Shown: positions 25,872 through 34,842, counted from the first letter of the stretch. The stretch is 55,377 bases of DNA from Pseudomonadota bacterium (GCA_009926615.1 RFOM01000021.1:1-55377); one strand, 5' to 3'. The notes: a model not told the origin generated them from the letters alone. A program made the numbers and translations.

Positions 25872-26701
25872 GTTGGTCCTTTCAGATTCTCAACGGAAGA
25901 GCGACTCCGGCTGAGTGTAAGTCCTGTGCAAAAAAACAGCAAAGCTACAATGAGTAAGACGGATGATACCACGTTAATTTCCGGTGTCATCGCCTTTCGG
26001 CCCTGAAGAGACCAAATATAGAGCGGCAGGGTTTTGAGCGCACTGCCGCCGGTGGAAAGAAAATAGCTGACGTAAAAGTCATCCAGCGACACCGCAAACG
26101 AAAGGCATGCCGCCGCAGCAAGACCGGGCATAATTTGCGGGAGCATGATTTCCAGAAAAATTTGCCGGCTGCCGGCTCCGAGGTCCCGTGCCGCAAGCTC
26201 CTGCTGGATGTCATAAGAATTAAAGCGCGTCCGAAGGACCAAGGATGCATAGCCGACTGCCAGAGTCGCGTGCCCGACAATGACTGCAGCGAGGGAATCG
26301 AAATTGAATCCCATTTCCAGAAACGCCGGTTTGAGAAACCGGACAATCATCACCAGCAAGCCGATGGACAGGACGATTTCGGGAATAAAAAGCGGCAGAC
26401 TCATGAGTGAATCGGAAGTTCCTGCAAGACGTTTGAAACGTGTCCGTTGGGCCCACAGGCAATAGGTAAACGCCAGCGCAACGGATATAACAGTGCTGAA
26501 GAGTCCGATCAGCAGACTGTTCAGGAGCGCCAATATCATTTCTTCATTCGACAGCGCGGCGGCATACCAGCGCAGCGAAAACCCCTCCCAGCGCAGCGCG
26601 AACTGGCCGGCATTGAAGCCGTAAAAAACAAGCATAAACACGGGAGTGTAAAGCAGTGCCAGCGACAGGACAGTCCAGCCGAGCAGAAGTTTTTTTCTCA
26701 T
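25868..26701 (-). CDS. potC: Polyamine ABC transporter permease PotC-like
   Basis: The 277-residue permease has six predicted helices and the binding-protein-dependent permease loop, here ELAARDLGAGSRQIFLEIMLPQIMPG (residues spread over about 170-195), which docks to the ATPase. The start at 26701 is chosen because it forms an ATGA overlap with potB, like every other junction of this operon; an ATG at 26722 with a weak GAG site is an alternative that adds 7 residues. The usual PotC features LLYTPVFMLVFYGFN in helix 1 and SLDDFYVSYF in the fifth helix are present. It pairs with PotB to form the channel. Confidence 0.88.
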   Translation of the reverse strand: MRKKLLLGWTVLSLALLYTPVFMLVFYGFNAGQFALRWEGFSLRWYAAALSNEEMILALLNSLLIGLFSTVISVALAFTYCLWAQRTRFKRLAGTSDSLMSLPLFIPEIVLSIGLLVMIVRFLKPAFLEMGFNFDSLAAVIVGHATLAVGYASLVLRTRFNSYDIQQELAARDLGAGSRQIFLEIMLPQIMPGLAAAACLSFAVSLDDFYVSYFLSTGGSALKTLPLYIWSLQGRKAMTPEINVVSSVLLIVALLFFCTGLTLSRSRSSVENLKGPT

Positions 26702-27549
26702 TGGATTTGAAGAATTGACCATGTGCTCTTTTGTCCTGAATGACCTTTCGGCAACAGTTTTACGGCAATAAAAAGAACGGCGGAGGCGCAGACCAGCAGA
26801 CAAAGACTCAGCGCCGCTCCGAACGGCCAGTTGGGTTTTGTGCTGCCCAAAAACTGGCTTTCAATTTGTGTTCCCAAAGATGAAACAAGTCCGCCGCCGA
26901 TCATTTTTGGAATCAGATATTCACCCAGCATGGGGACAAAAATAAATATAAAACTGGCGACAACCCCCGGCACGACAGCCGGCAATATAATGTATCTCCA
27001 GCGTTGCAGGGTGCCTGCACCCAAGTCGGATGCAGCCTCCGTCTGCGACGGATCAAGCCGCTCGAAGACAGTGTAGAGCGGCAAAAAGGCAAACGGAAGA
27101 TAGCCGTAAACCATACTCATAAACACACCCGCGCGTGTACTGGCCAGCGGACTGTTGATTCCAAGGTACTCCAAAATCAGCGTCAACAGTCCTTCAGGGC
27201 GTATGAGCACGAACCATGCATAAATCCGGACGACGAAATTCAACCCCAAAGGTATTGCACAAAGCAGAATCCACAGAGTTCGTTTGCGCGGCGGGAGTTG
27301 GGAAATATACCGCACAATCGGGATTGCAATGCCGATGACGCAAACGGATGCCGCAAAAGAATAAACCAGACTGTTGACAATGATGCCCGAGAACGGCGGA
27401 TTCAAAGCACGTTTGAATTGACTGAAGCCGTAGGGACCGGACTGGTTGATGTATGAGTTTTTTTGCACGCTCAAAAATAGCAGCCAGACAAACGGAAACA
27501 GCACAAACAAAGACATCCAGATTTTTGCAGGCAGTCCCGTCCATTTCAT
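26698..27549 (-). CDS. potB: Polyamine ABC transporter permease PotB-like
   Basis: The 283-residue protein has six predicted helices. It starts with a Trp/Phe-rich helix (FVLFPFVWLLFLSVQKN) typical of PotB and carries the permease loop TEAASDLGAGTLQRWRYI followed by ILPAVVPG. GYLPFAFLPLYTVFERLDPS precedes that loop, as in the family. It forms the inner-membrane channel with PotC. ATG and the potA stop share ATGA, and its own stop overlaps potC in the same way. Confidence 0.9.
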   Translation of the reverse strand: MKWTGLPAKIWMSLFVLFPFVWLLFLSVQKNSYINQSGPYGFSQFKRALNPPFSGIIVNSLVYSFAASVCVIGIAIPIVRYISQLPPRKRTLWILLCAIPLGLNFVVRIYAWFVLIRPEGLLTLILEYLGINSPLASTRAGVFMSMVYGYLPFAFLPLYTVFERLDPSQTEAASDLGAGTLQRWRYIILPAVVPGVVASFIFIFVPMLGEYLIPKMIGGGLVSSLGTQIESQFLGSTKPNWPFGAALSLCLLVCASAVLFIAVKLLPKGHSGQKSTWSILQIQ

Positions 27550-28655
27550 GGAGTCTGCACGTCCGCGTAAAAAGGAATTCTTTGCGCACGGATAAACAGA
27601 TTCACCTTTGAGCCGTTTTCCAGAAGACTGTGTTCCGATGAATGGACATCGACCGCCACCTGAGAGTCGCTGTCATCCTGCAGACGGACAAAATATCTGA
27701 TCTGTGCACCCAGATACTGCCGCATGAGGACTTCTCCGTTTGCACGGACAGTCGATTCGGGCGGACAGGGGGATAACTCAAGTTGCTCCGGCCGCACGAG
27801 CAGGACTCCCTGCGTTAATGCAGTCTGATTTGGTTGCGCCGTTGCAGCAGCTTTTGCGAACGGAATGATTTCAACGTCAGTCTGAAGGGCCGGACAGTTT
27901 GCTTTAAGTCCGTCCGCTGCTGCGGCGTTCAGAAAATTGGCATTGCCGATGAACCGTGCGACGAATCGGCTTGCAGGTTCCTTGTACAGAATCTCGGGGG
28001 AGCCTTCCTGTTCGAGCCGGCCCTGATTCAGAATGGCGATTCGGTCTGACATTGCGAACGCTTCTTCCTGATCGTGGGTGACGTAAATAAACGTCATCCC
28101 GAGCTGACGCTGGAGCGATTTGAGCTCAATTTGCATCTGCTTTCTCAGCTGAAGGTCGAGTGCTCCCAAAGGCTCGTCGAGCAGCACGAGTTTGGGGCGC
28201 GGGGCCACCGCGCGCGCAAGTGCGACGCGTTGCTGCTGGCCTCCCGAAAGTTCATTGATGCGCCTCTGTGCAAAAGGTTTCATACGGACCAGTTCGAGAG
28301 CTTCGTGCGCGCGTTCGGAAATTTCGGCGGGCGGCAGCTTTTTCATCCGCAGGCCGAATGCGACGTTGTCGAAGACATTCATGTGGGGAAACAGAGCGTA
28401 ATTTTGAAAAACGAGGTTCAAATCACGCTGCTGAGGGGGGAGTCCGGTTATGGAACGGCCGTTCCACAGGAGTTCGCCGGAGGCGGGCTGCAGAAAACCG
28501 GCGACGATTTTGAGCAGTGTGGTTTTGCCGCAACCGGATGGGCCGAGAAGCGAGAAGAATTCGCCGTCTGCGACGTCGAAACTCAGATTTTGCAACACCG
28601 CGCGGTTTGCAAGGTCAGCTGAAATGTTCCGGACAGAGAGCAACGACCCGTTCAT
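27546..28655 (-). CDS. potA: Polyamine ABC transporter ATPase PotA-like
   Basis: The 369-residue ATPase has Walker A GPSGCGKTT, Q-loop VFQNYALFPHM, signature LSGGQQQR, Walker B LVLLDEP, D-loop GALD and H-loop VTHD. The last 120 residues form a TOBE-type regulatory domain, with VRPEQLEL and a final beta barrel. Length and domain order match PotA. It energises polyamine import through PotBC. It is the first gene of the potABCD run, all joined by 4-nt overlaps, so the transcript probably starts in the 60 nt before it or with the gene at 28716. Confidence 0.93.
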   Translation of the reverse strand: MNGSLLSVRNISADLANRAVLQNLSFDVADGEFFSLLGPSGCGKTTLLKIVAGFLQPASGELLWNGRSITGLPPQQRDLNLVFQNYALFPHMNVFDNVAFGLRMKKLPPAEISERAHEALELVRMKPFAQRRINELSGGQQQRVALARAVAPRPKLVLLDEPLGALDLQLRKQMQIELKSLQRQLGMTFIYVTHDQEEAFAMSDRIAILNQGRLEQEGSPEILYKEPASRFVARFIGNANFLNAAAADGLKANCPALQTDVEIIPFAKAAATAQPNQTALTQGVLLVRPEQLELSPCPPESTVRANGEVLMRQYLGAQIRYFVRLQDDSDSQVAVDVHSSEHSLLENGSKVNLFIRAQRIPFYADVQTP

Positions 28656-28715
28656 CTTTACATGGAACCCTCATTCGTGAGGCAGGCCGACCCGCACCGG
28701 CCACGGCCCGAAATC

Positions 28716-29618
28716 TTAAAAACTGTATATGAGCCGGAGGCCGCCTCCGGCTGAAGTTCGTTTTGCGATTGACTGTACATATGGTTGCAGCGAATCGACA
28801 ATATGTTCAAGTTCACTCTCCGTAAAACTTGGCACTGCCGTCGAATTGTCCTGCTCGAATGCCACGTTGGTATAGCCTGCGTCCCACAGCCTGAATTGGA
28901 TTTCCGCAACCAGATCGATGCTCATAGCGGAGCTGACTTTAAACCGGTAGCCGCCCGATGCCGCTGCGCCGGCAGTCACGGCGATGCCCAAAAATTTGAG
29001 CGGCTCACCGGCCGTGGTTTTGAAATTGGCGTTAATCAGGTTTGCCCGCACAAGCGGAGAGGCCGTGACGAAGAACGGCAAGGGAAACATGTATCCGACT
29101 TCAGGCAAATGCAGACTCAGGTCGACCAGCGAGGCGAAGCTTATTTTAATTTTATCTGAGTAGTCGCTTTTTTGTGCTGCCTGCTCAAAGACCGATGACA
29201 AGGAAATGTAGGAAGCACTCAAACGGGTTCCGAATGACCATTGCCGGACTGCGACGTCGAACAGAAATAAAACCGCAGGACGTGTCTGCGGAACAAATAC
29301 TCCAAGTCCGAACCCGAGACTTTTGGGGTTTTTGCTCAAGTCTTTGGCAGATTTGACAGCGATTTTTTTCGATTTGGATGTGTCTTTCGGCTTGGGGGAT
29401 GTTTGGTCTTTTTGTTTGCCGTTATTGCCGGTTTTGCCTGAATCTGTGTCGTTTTTGGATTGGTCGACGGGAACAGCCGACTTTGAATCAACCGGCTGTT
29501 CGGGGGCTGCATTCCCGACCGATGTGTCCGGTGTTGCAAAAGCAGCTCCCGAAGCCGTGAAAAGAGCAACGGAGAGCAGAATGACAGGTATTGAGCGGGG
29601 ACCATTCGGCAATTTCAC
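28716..29618 (-). CDS. Putative outer-membrane protein with disordered Lys/Ser-rich tail
   Basis: A GTG start at 29618 gives a 300-residue protein with a signal peptide (cut near AFA|TP, residue 28). Residues 30-95 are low-complexity, rich in Lys, Ser, Asp, Asn and Gln. The remainder alternates hydrophobic and polar residues in short strands (FGLGVFVPQ, WSFGTRLSASYISL, ASGGYRFKV) and ends in GGGLRLIYSF with a terminal Phe, as in outer-membrane barrels of about eight to ten strands. No family was recognised. It lies 60 nt upstream of potA on the same strand and divergent from efp. It has the same tail-plus-barrel design as the products at 14057 and 49512 but no evident sequence identity. Confidence 0.6.
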   Translation of the reverse strand: MKLPNGPRSIPVILLSVALFTASGAAFATPDTSVGNAAPEQPVDSKSAVPVDQSKNDTDSGKTGNNGKQKDQTSPKPKDTSKSKKIAVKSAKDLSKNPKSLGFGLGVFVPQTRPAVLFLFDVAVRQWSFGTRLSASYISLSSVFEQAAQKSDYSDKIKISFASLVDLSLHLPEVGYMFPLPFFVTASPLVRANLINANFKTTAGEPLKFLGIAVTAGAAASGGYRFKVSSAMSIDLVAEIQFRLWDAGYTNVAFEQDNSTAVPSFTESELEHIVDSLQPYVQSIAKRTSAGGGLRLIYSF

Positions 29619-29642
29619 TTTGCACCCGTGCCAAAATCAATC

Positions 29643-29658
29643 ACCGGCAAACCGGCAA
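29643..29658 (+). repeat. Tandem 8-bp repeat upstream of efp
   Basis: ACCGGCAA occurs twice in direct tandem (29643-29650, 29651-29658). A third CCGGCAA lies at 29731-29737, all within the interval between the divergent starts at 29618 and 29770. They could be regulator sites for either gene; chance is not excluded. Confidence 0.35.
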
Positions 29659-29769
29659 TAGCACAGTAAACCACTTGTTTGTCTTGGAAAACAGAGGGTT
29701 GCTTGTTTTGTGCCGGATTGCAATTTAACGCCGGCAATGTTAGGCCCGCAGGCGAAGGAGACGCCACCC

Positions 29770-30348
29770 ATGACAATGTATGAAACGCGGGATTTTCGCA
29801 GAGGCCTCAAAATTGAAATGAACAATGACCCATGGGTGATTGTTGATTTCCAGCACGTCAATCCCGGCAAAGGAGCTGCCTTTACCCGAACCAAGATGAG
29901 AAATCTGCGCACCGGACAAGTGCTTGAGCAGAACATCAAGAGCGGTGACAAAGTTGCGAAGCCGGATACCGAAGAGCGCAACATGCAGTATCTTTATCGC
30001 GACTCCGAAGGTTTTCATTTCATGGATCAGCAAAACTACGAGCAGATCTCGCTGACCGAAGATTACGTCGCCGACACCAAGTACTACCTGCTTGAGAACT
30101 CTGTTCTCAAAGTTCTCTATTATCAGGGCAAACCAATCGCATGTGAAACCGACACTTTTTGCGAACTCAAGGTGGTTGAAACTCCACCGGGAGTGCGCGG
30201 AGATACGGCTACGGGCGGTTCCAAACAGGCCACCATGGAAACCGGACTGGTTGTTTCGGTGCCGTTCCACATCAACGAGGGCGATGTTCTGAGAATCGAC
30301 ACGCGGGACAACACTTACGTTGACCGTGTGAGCGTCCGCGGTAAGTAA
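29770..30348 (+). CDS. efp: Translation elongation factor P
   Basis: The ATG at 29770 is set by AGGAG 9 nt upstream and by alignment of the N-terminus with EF-P. The 192-residue protein has the three-barrel EF-P layout. The tip of domain I reads HVNPGKGAAF with Lys34, the residue modified by EpmA-type lysylation in many bacteria. Domains II and III carry FMDQQNYEQISL, VETPPGVRGDTA and the closing EGDVLRIDTRDNTYVDRV. It relieves ribosomes stalled at polyproline, which suits a genome whose envelope proteins have Pro-rich linkers. A terminator follows, then accB-accC, a common bacterial gene order. Confidence 0.97.
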   Translation: MTMYETRDFRRGLKIEMNNDPWVIVDFQHVNPGKGAAFTRTKMRNLRTGQVLEQNIKSGDKVAKPDTEERNMQYLYRDSEGFHFMDQQNYEQISLTEDYVADTKYYLLENSVLKVLYYQGKPIACETDTFCELKVVETPPGVRGDTATGGSKQATMETGLVVSVPFHINEGDVLRIDTRDNTYVDRVSVRGK

Positions 30349-30361
30349 ATTGTCGCAGTCT

Positions 30362-30390
30362 GCCCGCGCCTGAGTTGCGCGGGCGTTTTT
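30362..30390 (+). terminator. Rho-independent terminator after efp
   Basis: GCCCGCGC (30362-30369) pairs perfectly with GCGCGGGC (30377-30384) around a 7-nt loop, followed by GTTTTT. It lies 13 nt after the efp stop and before accB, so efp is probably separated, at least partly, from accBC. Confidence 0.9.
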
Positions 30391-30438
30391 ATGTTTTATG
30401 TTCACAGACCGGAATTCAAAACGGGGAGGATTGTCTGC

Positions 30439-30993
<555 letters not shown>

Positions 30994-31019
30994 CCGTCAG
31001 GGAACGACCGGGGGAAAAC

Positions 31020-32372
31020 ATGAAAAAGATTCTTATCGCCAATCGTGGTGAAATTGCGGTGCGGATTGTTCGCGCTTGTCGTGAACTGGGCCTGAAAACA
31101 GTTGCGGTTTATTCGCAGGCAGACAAACACAGCCTGCATGCCAAGCTCGCAGACGAAGCTATTTGCATCGGCCCCGCTGAAAGCAAGAAAAGCTACCTGA
31201 ATATTCCGGCAATTATGGCTGCGGCTGAAGTCAGCGGAGCAGATGCCATTCACCCCGGCTATGGTTTTTTGTCCGAGAATGCCGCCTTCGCCGACGTTTG
31301 CCGTAAATGTGAAATCATCTTCATCGGCCCGACCCCTGAGCAAATGCGCGACCTTGGCGAAAAAGTTGCGGCCCGTGCGGTGGCACGCCGTGCCGGCTTG
31401 CCGTTTTTGCCGGGTTCAAACGGTGCCCTTCCGGATCAGGAAACGGCCCGCAGAACGGCCCGAGAAATTGGTTATCCCGTGATTCTTAAAGCCAGCGGCG
31501 GCGGCGGCGGGCGCGGAATGAAAATTGTCTACAACGATGCCGAACTCGAAAAGGCTTATTTGAATTGTCGGACCGAGGCGGCGGCAGCGTTCGGAAATTC
31601 CGAGGTCTACCTCGAAAAGTATCTCGAAAATCCCCGTCACGTTGAAATTCAGGTGCTGGCCGACAAGTTTGGAAACATGATCCATCTCGGCGAGCGCGAC
31701 TGCAGTGTCCAGCGCAGGCATCAAAAGGTGATCGAGGAAGCACCGTGTCCTCACATCACTCCCGAACTTCGCGCCAAGGTCGGCGGATATGCGCTTTCAC
31801 TGGCACGTGAAGTGGGCTACCACGGTGCCGGAACGGTTGAGTTTCTGATGGATGACGACAAGAACGTCTACTTCATGGAAATGAACACGCGTATTCAGGT
31901 TGAGCATCCCGTAACGGAACAAATCACCGGCATTGACCTTCTCCAATGGCAAATCAAAGTCGCACTCGGCGAAAAGCTCCCGTTTGCGCAGGACGACATC
32001 CGGATCAACGGCCATGCCATTGAATGCCGTATCAATGCTGAAGATCCCAAAACCTTTGCACCGTGGCCGGGTCTTATTACGAATTACAGTGTGCCGGGGG
32101 GATTCGGCGTTCGCGTCGACGGTTTTGCCTATCACGGCTACACCGTTGTTCCGCACTACGATTCACTTGTTGCCAAACTGATCGTCCATGCCGATACCCG
32201 CGAACAGGCTCTGGCCAAAATGGAGTCGGCTTTGCGCGAATATATTATCGACGGCATCCGGACAAATATTCCGTTTCATCTGGATGTCTTGGCTCATCCC
32301 GAATTTCGCAACAGCCGGCATTCGACCCGCTTCCTTGAGCGGGCCGGCTTTGTGAAGACCAAAGGGACCTGA
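31020..32372 (+). CDS. accC: Acetyl-CoA carboxylase biotin carboxylase subunit
   Basis: The 450-residue protein is a full-length biotin carboxylase. It opens with KKILIANRGEIAVRI, has HPGYGFLSENAAFA, the glycine-rich ATP loop KASGGGGGRGM, HVEIQVLADK, the ERDCSVQRRHQK block and EMNTRIQVEHPVTE, the core catalytic region. It carboxylates the biotin on AccB with ATP and bicarbonate. Size and spacing to accB are standard. A terminator begins within the last codons, so the operon ends here. accA and accD are not in the window. Confidence 0.98.
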   Translation: MKKILIANRGEIAVRIVRACRELGLKTVAVYSQADKHSLHAKLADEAICIGPAESKKSYLNIPAIMAAAEVSGADAIHPGYGFLSENAAFADVCRKCEIIFIGPTPEQMRDLGEKVAARAVARRAGLPFLPGSNGALPDQETARRTAREIGYPVILKASGGGGGRGMKIVYNDAELEKAYLNCRTEAAAAFGNSEVYLEKYLENPRHVEIQVLADKFGNMIHLGERDCSVQRRHQKVIEEAPCPHITPELRAKVGGYALSLAREVGYHGAGTVEFLMDDDKNVYFMEMNTRIQVEHPVTEQITGIDLLQWQIKVALGEKLPFAQDDIRINGHAIECRINAEDPKTFAPWPGLITNYSVPGGFGVRVDGFAYHGYTVVPHYDSLVAKLIVHADTREQALAKMESALREYIIDGIRTNIPFHLDVLAHPEFRNSRHSTRFLERAGFVKTKGT

Positions 32373-32389
32373 TTCAGGTCCTTTTTTTT
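32365..32389 (+). terminator. Rho-independent terminator of accBC
   Basis: GGACCT (32365-32370) pairs with AGGTCC (32376-32381), followed by eight T (32382-32389). The accC TGA (32370-32372) lies in the hairpin itself. The A-rich bases before the left arm would let a second arm pair with the T run. Confidence 0.9.
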
Positions 32390-32449
32390 ATGACTGAAGA
32401 AAAATATTCAGCGGTATGACTTTTTCATACATTTAAAGGGTCGGCCGTT

Positions 32450-32830
32450 TCAGAAGAAAAACAACACCACAGTCGCAATTGCCACCGGTCCGTCATGGGC
32501 CAGCGAGACGTCTGCGGTGAAGTTTTGTCCTTGCTGACGAATGAGTTTTTCGGCGGCGTCGGAAAATTTAAGGACAGGCCGGCCCGTGTCGGCATTTTCA
32601 ATCCAGACATCCTGCGGTCCCATGCCCTGAGTATACAGGCCCGTTCCGAGTGCTTTGAAGAAGGCTTCTTTAGCTGCAAAACGCGCTGCAAAAGAGGCTG
32701 CAGGTTCCGCTTTGCCGGTCGCGTACGCGGTTTCAGCTGCAGTAAAAACTTTTTTAACAAAGCTTTCTTTTTCTATGGAGCGTTTGATGCGATCGATTTG
32801 CACGACATCGGTTCCGACACGAACGTTCAT
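32450..32830 (-). CDS. acpS: Holo-[acyl-carrier-protein] synthase
   Basis: The ATG at 32830 has GGGAGCG upstream and overlaps the hemH stop as ATGA. The 126-residue protein is normal AcpS length. It has GTDVVQIDRI, in which the metal-binding Asp is conserved, and the second signature FAARFAAKEAFFKALG. A late DVSLAHDG segment also fits. The enzyme moves 4'-phosphopantetheine from CoA to acyl carrier protein. Coupling to ferrochelatase is not a usual arrangement and may be positional rather than functional. Confidence 0.95.
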   Translation of the reverse strand: MNVRVGTDVVQIDRIKRSIEKESFVKKVFTAAETAYATGKAEPAASFAARFAAKEAFFKALGTGLYTQGMGPQDVWIENADTGRPVLKFSDAAEKLIRQQGQNFTADVSLAHDGPVAIATVVLFFF

Positions 32831-34053
32831 TTTTCGCTCCCTGCGCCGCGCAGGCTGCTTGTGCGGGTTATTTTTGCGCACGCTGTACCGCGCGTGATTC
32901 CGGCTGCTCCCGAGAGGAAATAGTTTGCGCACAGGCAGCCCGCAGGTTGTGACGAACAATAGGGTCCGGCTGCATCCTCGGTGAAATCGCGCAGCAGCAG
33001 CGTGCGTCCGTGCCGTTCGAGGTCGGTGGCTCCGCGCCGGACCAGAGCGGCAAGAAATGAAATAAAATCAAAATCTGCATCGAGATTTTTCACCCGCGAG
33101 AATGTTTTTATTCCCCGATCTTTGGCCATTTCTGCATACTCAAGATCAATTTCAACCAGCGTCTCGATGTGGTCCGACACAAATGCTGCCGGCCAGACCC
33201 AAATGTGTTCAACTCCCTGTGCGGCGAGTGCTTCGATGGATCCTTCAGTTGTCGGTGACATCCACTTGACCGGACCTACGGCGCTTTGCCAGCAGAGTGT
33301 CCAGTCCCGTCCTTCCTCCAGCCCGAGGCGGCGGGTGACTTCCTGCGCGGTGCGACGGATTTGCATCGGGTAGGGGTCACCTTCCGCAACGTAGCTGAGC
33401 GGCAGATTGTGGGCGCTGATGAGCAAATGTCTGCGACCCGCAGGAAGCGTCTGCAGATGATTGCGCAACCGCTCCGTCCACAGATCTATAAATGCAGGTT
33501 CGTCGCCGTAGCCGGCGAAACTCCGGATTGTCAGATTCTTCAGCGCAGCATCCGAAGATTTTTCGAGTGCAATTTCCCGCAGGCTTGTTCCGGTCGTTGC
33601 GCGCGCACAATGAGGATACTGGGAAAGAAGCCAAAGCTCGTCGGCTTTTTCCTGAATGCATTTGTGCAGCACAGCCGTCGCGCGCGGTTCGCTGTAGCGC
33701 ATCAGCGGGCTGACTCCTGCCAGAATAAATTCAGTTTGTGATTCTCCGCGAAGCTCATTCAGAGTTTGCGGGTTTACGGATTTGAGCGAGGCTGCCAGCG
33801 CTGTTGCGACAGCCTGAGTGATGCGCAGCTGGGGTGATCCGCCGCCCATGTGCATATAGCGTTTTTTCACTTCCTCCAGTCGTTTGCCGATGATTTTGCC
33901 GGCTACAAAACTCTGCAGAAACCGGCCCATCGGAATGTCGAGCAGGTCGGGGTCGTTGAACAGCGAACTGAGAAAAGGCCCGACGTCGTCCTGTCCGTCA
34001 GGGCCCCCCATATTATAGAGGGCAATCCAAATACGTTTTGTGACCTTTGCCAT
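32827..34053 (-). CDS. hemH: Ferrochelatase with Cys-containing C-terminal extension
   Basis: The first 345 residues match HemH: IALYNMGGPD, YMHMGGGSP, the SAHNLPLSY block with the proposed catalytic His215, and PAAFVSDHIETLVEID. It inserts iron into the porphyrin ring in the last haem step. The protein continues for about 60 residues beyond the usual end, with Cys366, Cys373, Cys375 and Cys392 in that tail. Some bacterial and animal ferrochelatases carry a [2Fe-2S] cluster on C-terminal or internal cysteines, so a cluster is possible here. GAGGATG lies 9 nt before the ATG. acpS overlaps its stop, and a haem-pathway oxidase gene lies 2 kb away beyond clpP. Confidence 0.94.
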   Translation of the reverse strand: MAKVTKRIWIALYNMGGPDGQDDVGPFLSSLFNDPDLLDIPMGRFLQSFVAGKIIGKRLEEVKKRYMHMGGGSPQLRITQAVATALAASLKSVNPQTLNELRGESQTEFILAGVSPLMRYSEPRATAVLHKCIQEKADELWLLSQYPHCARATTGTSLREIALEKSSDAALKNLTIRSFAGYGDEPAFIDLWTERLRNHLQTLPAGRRHLLISAHNLPLSYVAEGDPYPMQIRRTAQEVTRRLGLEEGRDWTLCWQSAVGPVKWMSPTTEGSIEALAAQGVEHIWVWPAAFVSDHIETLVEIDLEYAEMAKDRGIKTFSRVKNLDADFDFISFLAALVRRGATDLERHGRTLLLRDFTEDAAGPYCSSQPAGCLCANYFLSGAAGITRGTACAKITRTSSLRGAGSEK

Positions 34054-34163
34054 TGCTTCATCCTCGGTGACACCGCAGGGTTAAACCTTACTGTACAAAA
34101 CTGCCTATGGTACATCCTGACACGATGACAAGTCTTTGTTGGCGGTTTCCGCCCTGATGAAAG

Positions 34164-34193
34164 TTGCCCGACCTGCGGTGGGGCGCGTATAGT
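34164..34193 (+). promoter_or_regulatory. Candidate promoter of clpP
   Basis: TTGCCC (34164-34169) and TATAGT (34188-34193) are 18 nt apart, with the clpP ATG 52 nt beyond. The -10 matches the consensus at 5 of 6 bases and the -35 at 4 of 6. Upstream, GGCGG-TTT-CCGCC (34141-34153) is a perfect small inverted repeat. Confidence 0.5.
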
Positions 34194-34245
34194 CAGGGAG
34201 CACATTGTGCTGCGACCGGTAATTTCCCGAGCAACGGAGTTGTCC

Positions 34246-34830
34246 ATGCCAAAATTAGACGAATTGACTGACCTGCTGGAAGGTAACACCCAAAAACATC
34301 TTTTTCAGCAGCGTCTGCTGGTTTTGAGTGAACCTGTCAATGCAAATGTAGCCAAGCGCACCATCGAATCTCTGCTGGCTCTTGAGGCCGCCGACGCTCA
34401 AAAGGACATCTGGATGTTCATCAACAGTCCGGGCGGCGAAGTGAATTCCGGTTTTGCCATTTACGATACGATGCGTTTTGTGCGGCCGAATGTGAAGTGC
34501 ATTGTTTCCGGACTTTGCGCCTCAATTGCGACCGTTATTCTTCTCGGAGCCGACAAGGCGCACCGTTATTCAATGCCCAACAGCCGCATCCTGATTCACC
34601 AGCCGTTGATTGGCGGAACGGTACAGGGGCAGGCGACCGACATTGACATTACTGCCCGCGAGATTCTTAAAACCCGCGAAAAGCTCGTTGAGCTCTACAA
34701 CAAGGAAACAGGCCAGTCGCTTGACCGCCTGCGCAAGGATATTGAGCGTGACTACTGGATGAGCGCGCAGGAAGCTATGGAATACGGGCTGATCTCCCGC
34801 GTGATCTCCGGATGGGGTGAAGTCCGCTGA
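34246..34830 (+). CDS. clpP: ATP-dependent Clp protease proteolytic subunit
   Basis: The ATG at 34246 has CGGAG upstream; the earlier frame start at 34207 lies too near the promoter. The 194-residue protein has the ClpP catalytic set: GLCASIATVIL with Ser93, RILIHQP with His118 and IERDYWMSAQEA with Asp169. FINSPGGEVNSG gives the oxyanion/head region. It forms the two-ring protease chamber served by ClpA or ClpX. The motif GLCASIA replaces the more common GQAASMG, a moderate divergence seen in secondary ClpP copies, so other clpP genes may exist. No clpX follows; instead the gene is convergent with hemY, 4 nt away. Confidence 0.94.
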   Translation: MPKLDELTDLLEGNTQKHLFQQRLLVLSEPVNANVAKRTIESLLALEAADAQKDIWMFINSPGGEVNSGFAIYDTMRFVRPNVKCIVSGLCASIATVILLGADKAHRYSMPNSRILIHQPLIGGTVQGQATDIDITAREILKTREKLVELYNKETGQSLDRLRKDIERDYWMSAQEAMEYGLISRVISGWGEVR

Positions 34831-34842
34831 AAGCTTACGGAC
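34822..34842. repeat. Small inverted repeat around convergent stops
   Basis: GTCCG (34822-34826) and CGGAC (34838-34842) flank an 11-nt loop holding the clpP stop and the stop of the convergent oxidase. It is too short to call a terminator. Confidence 0.35.
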
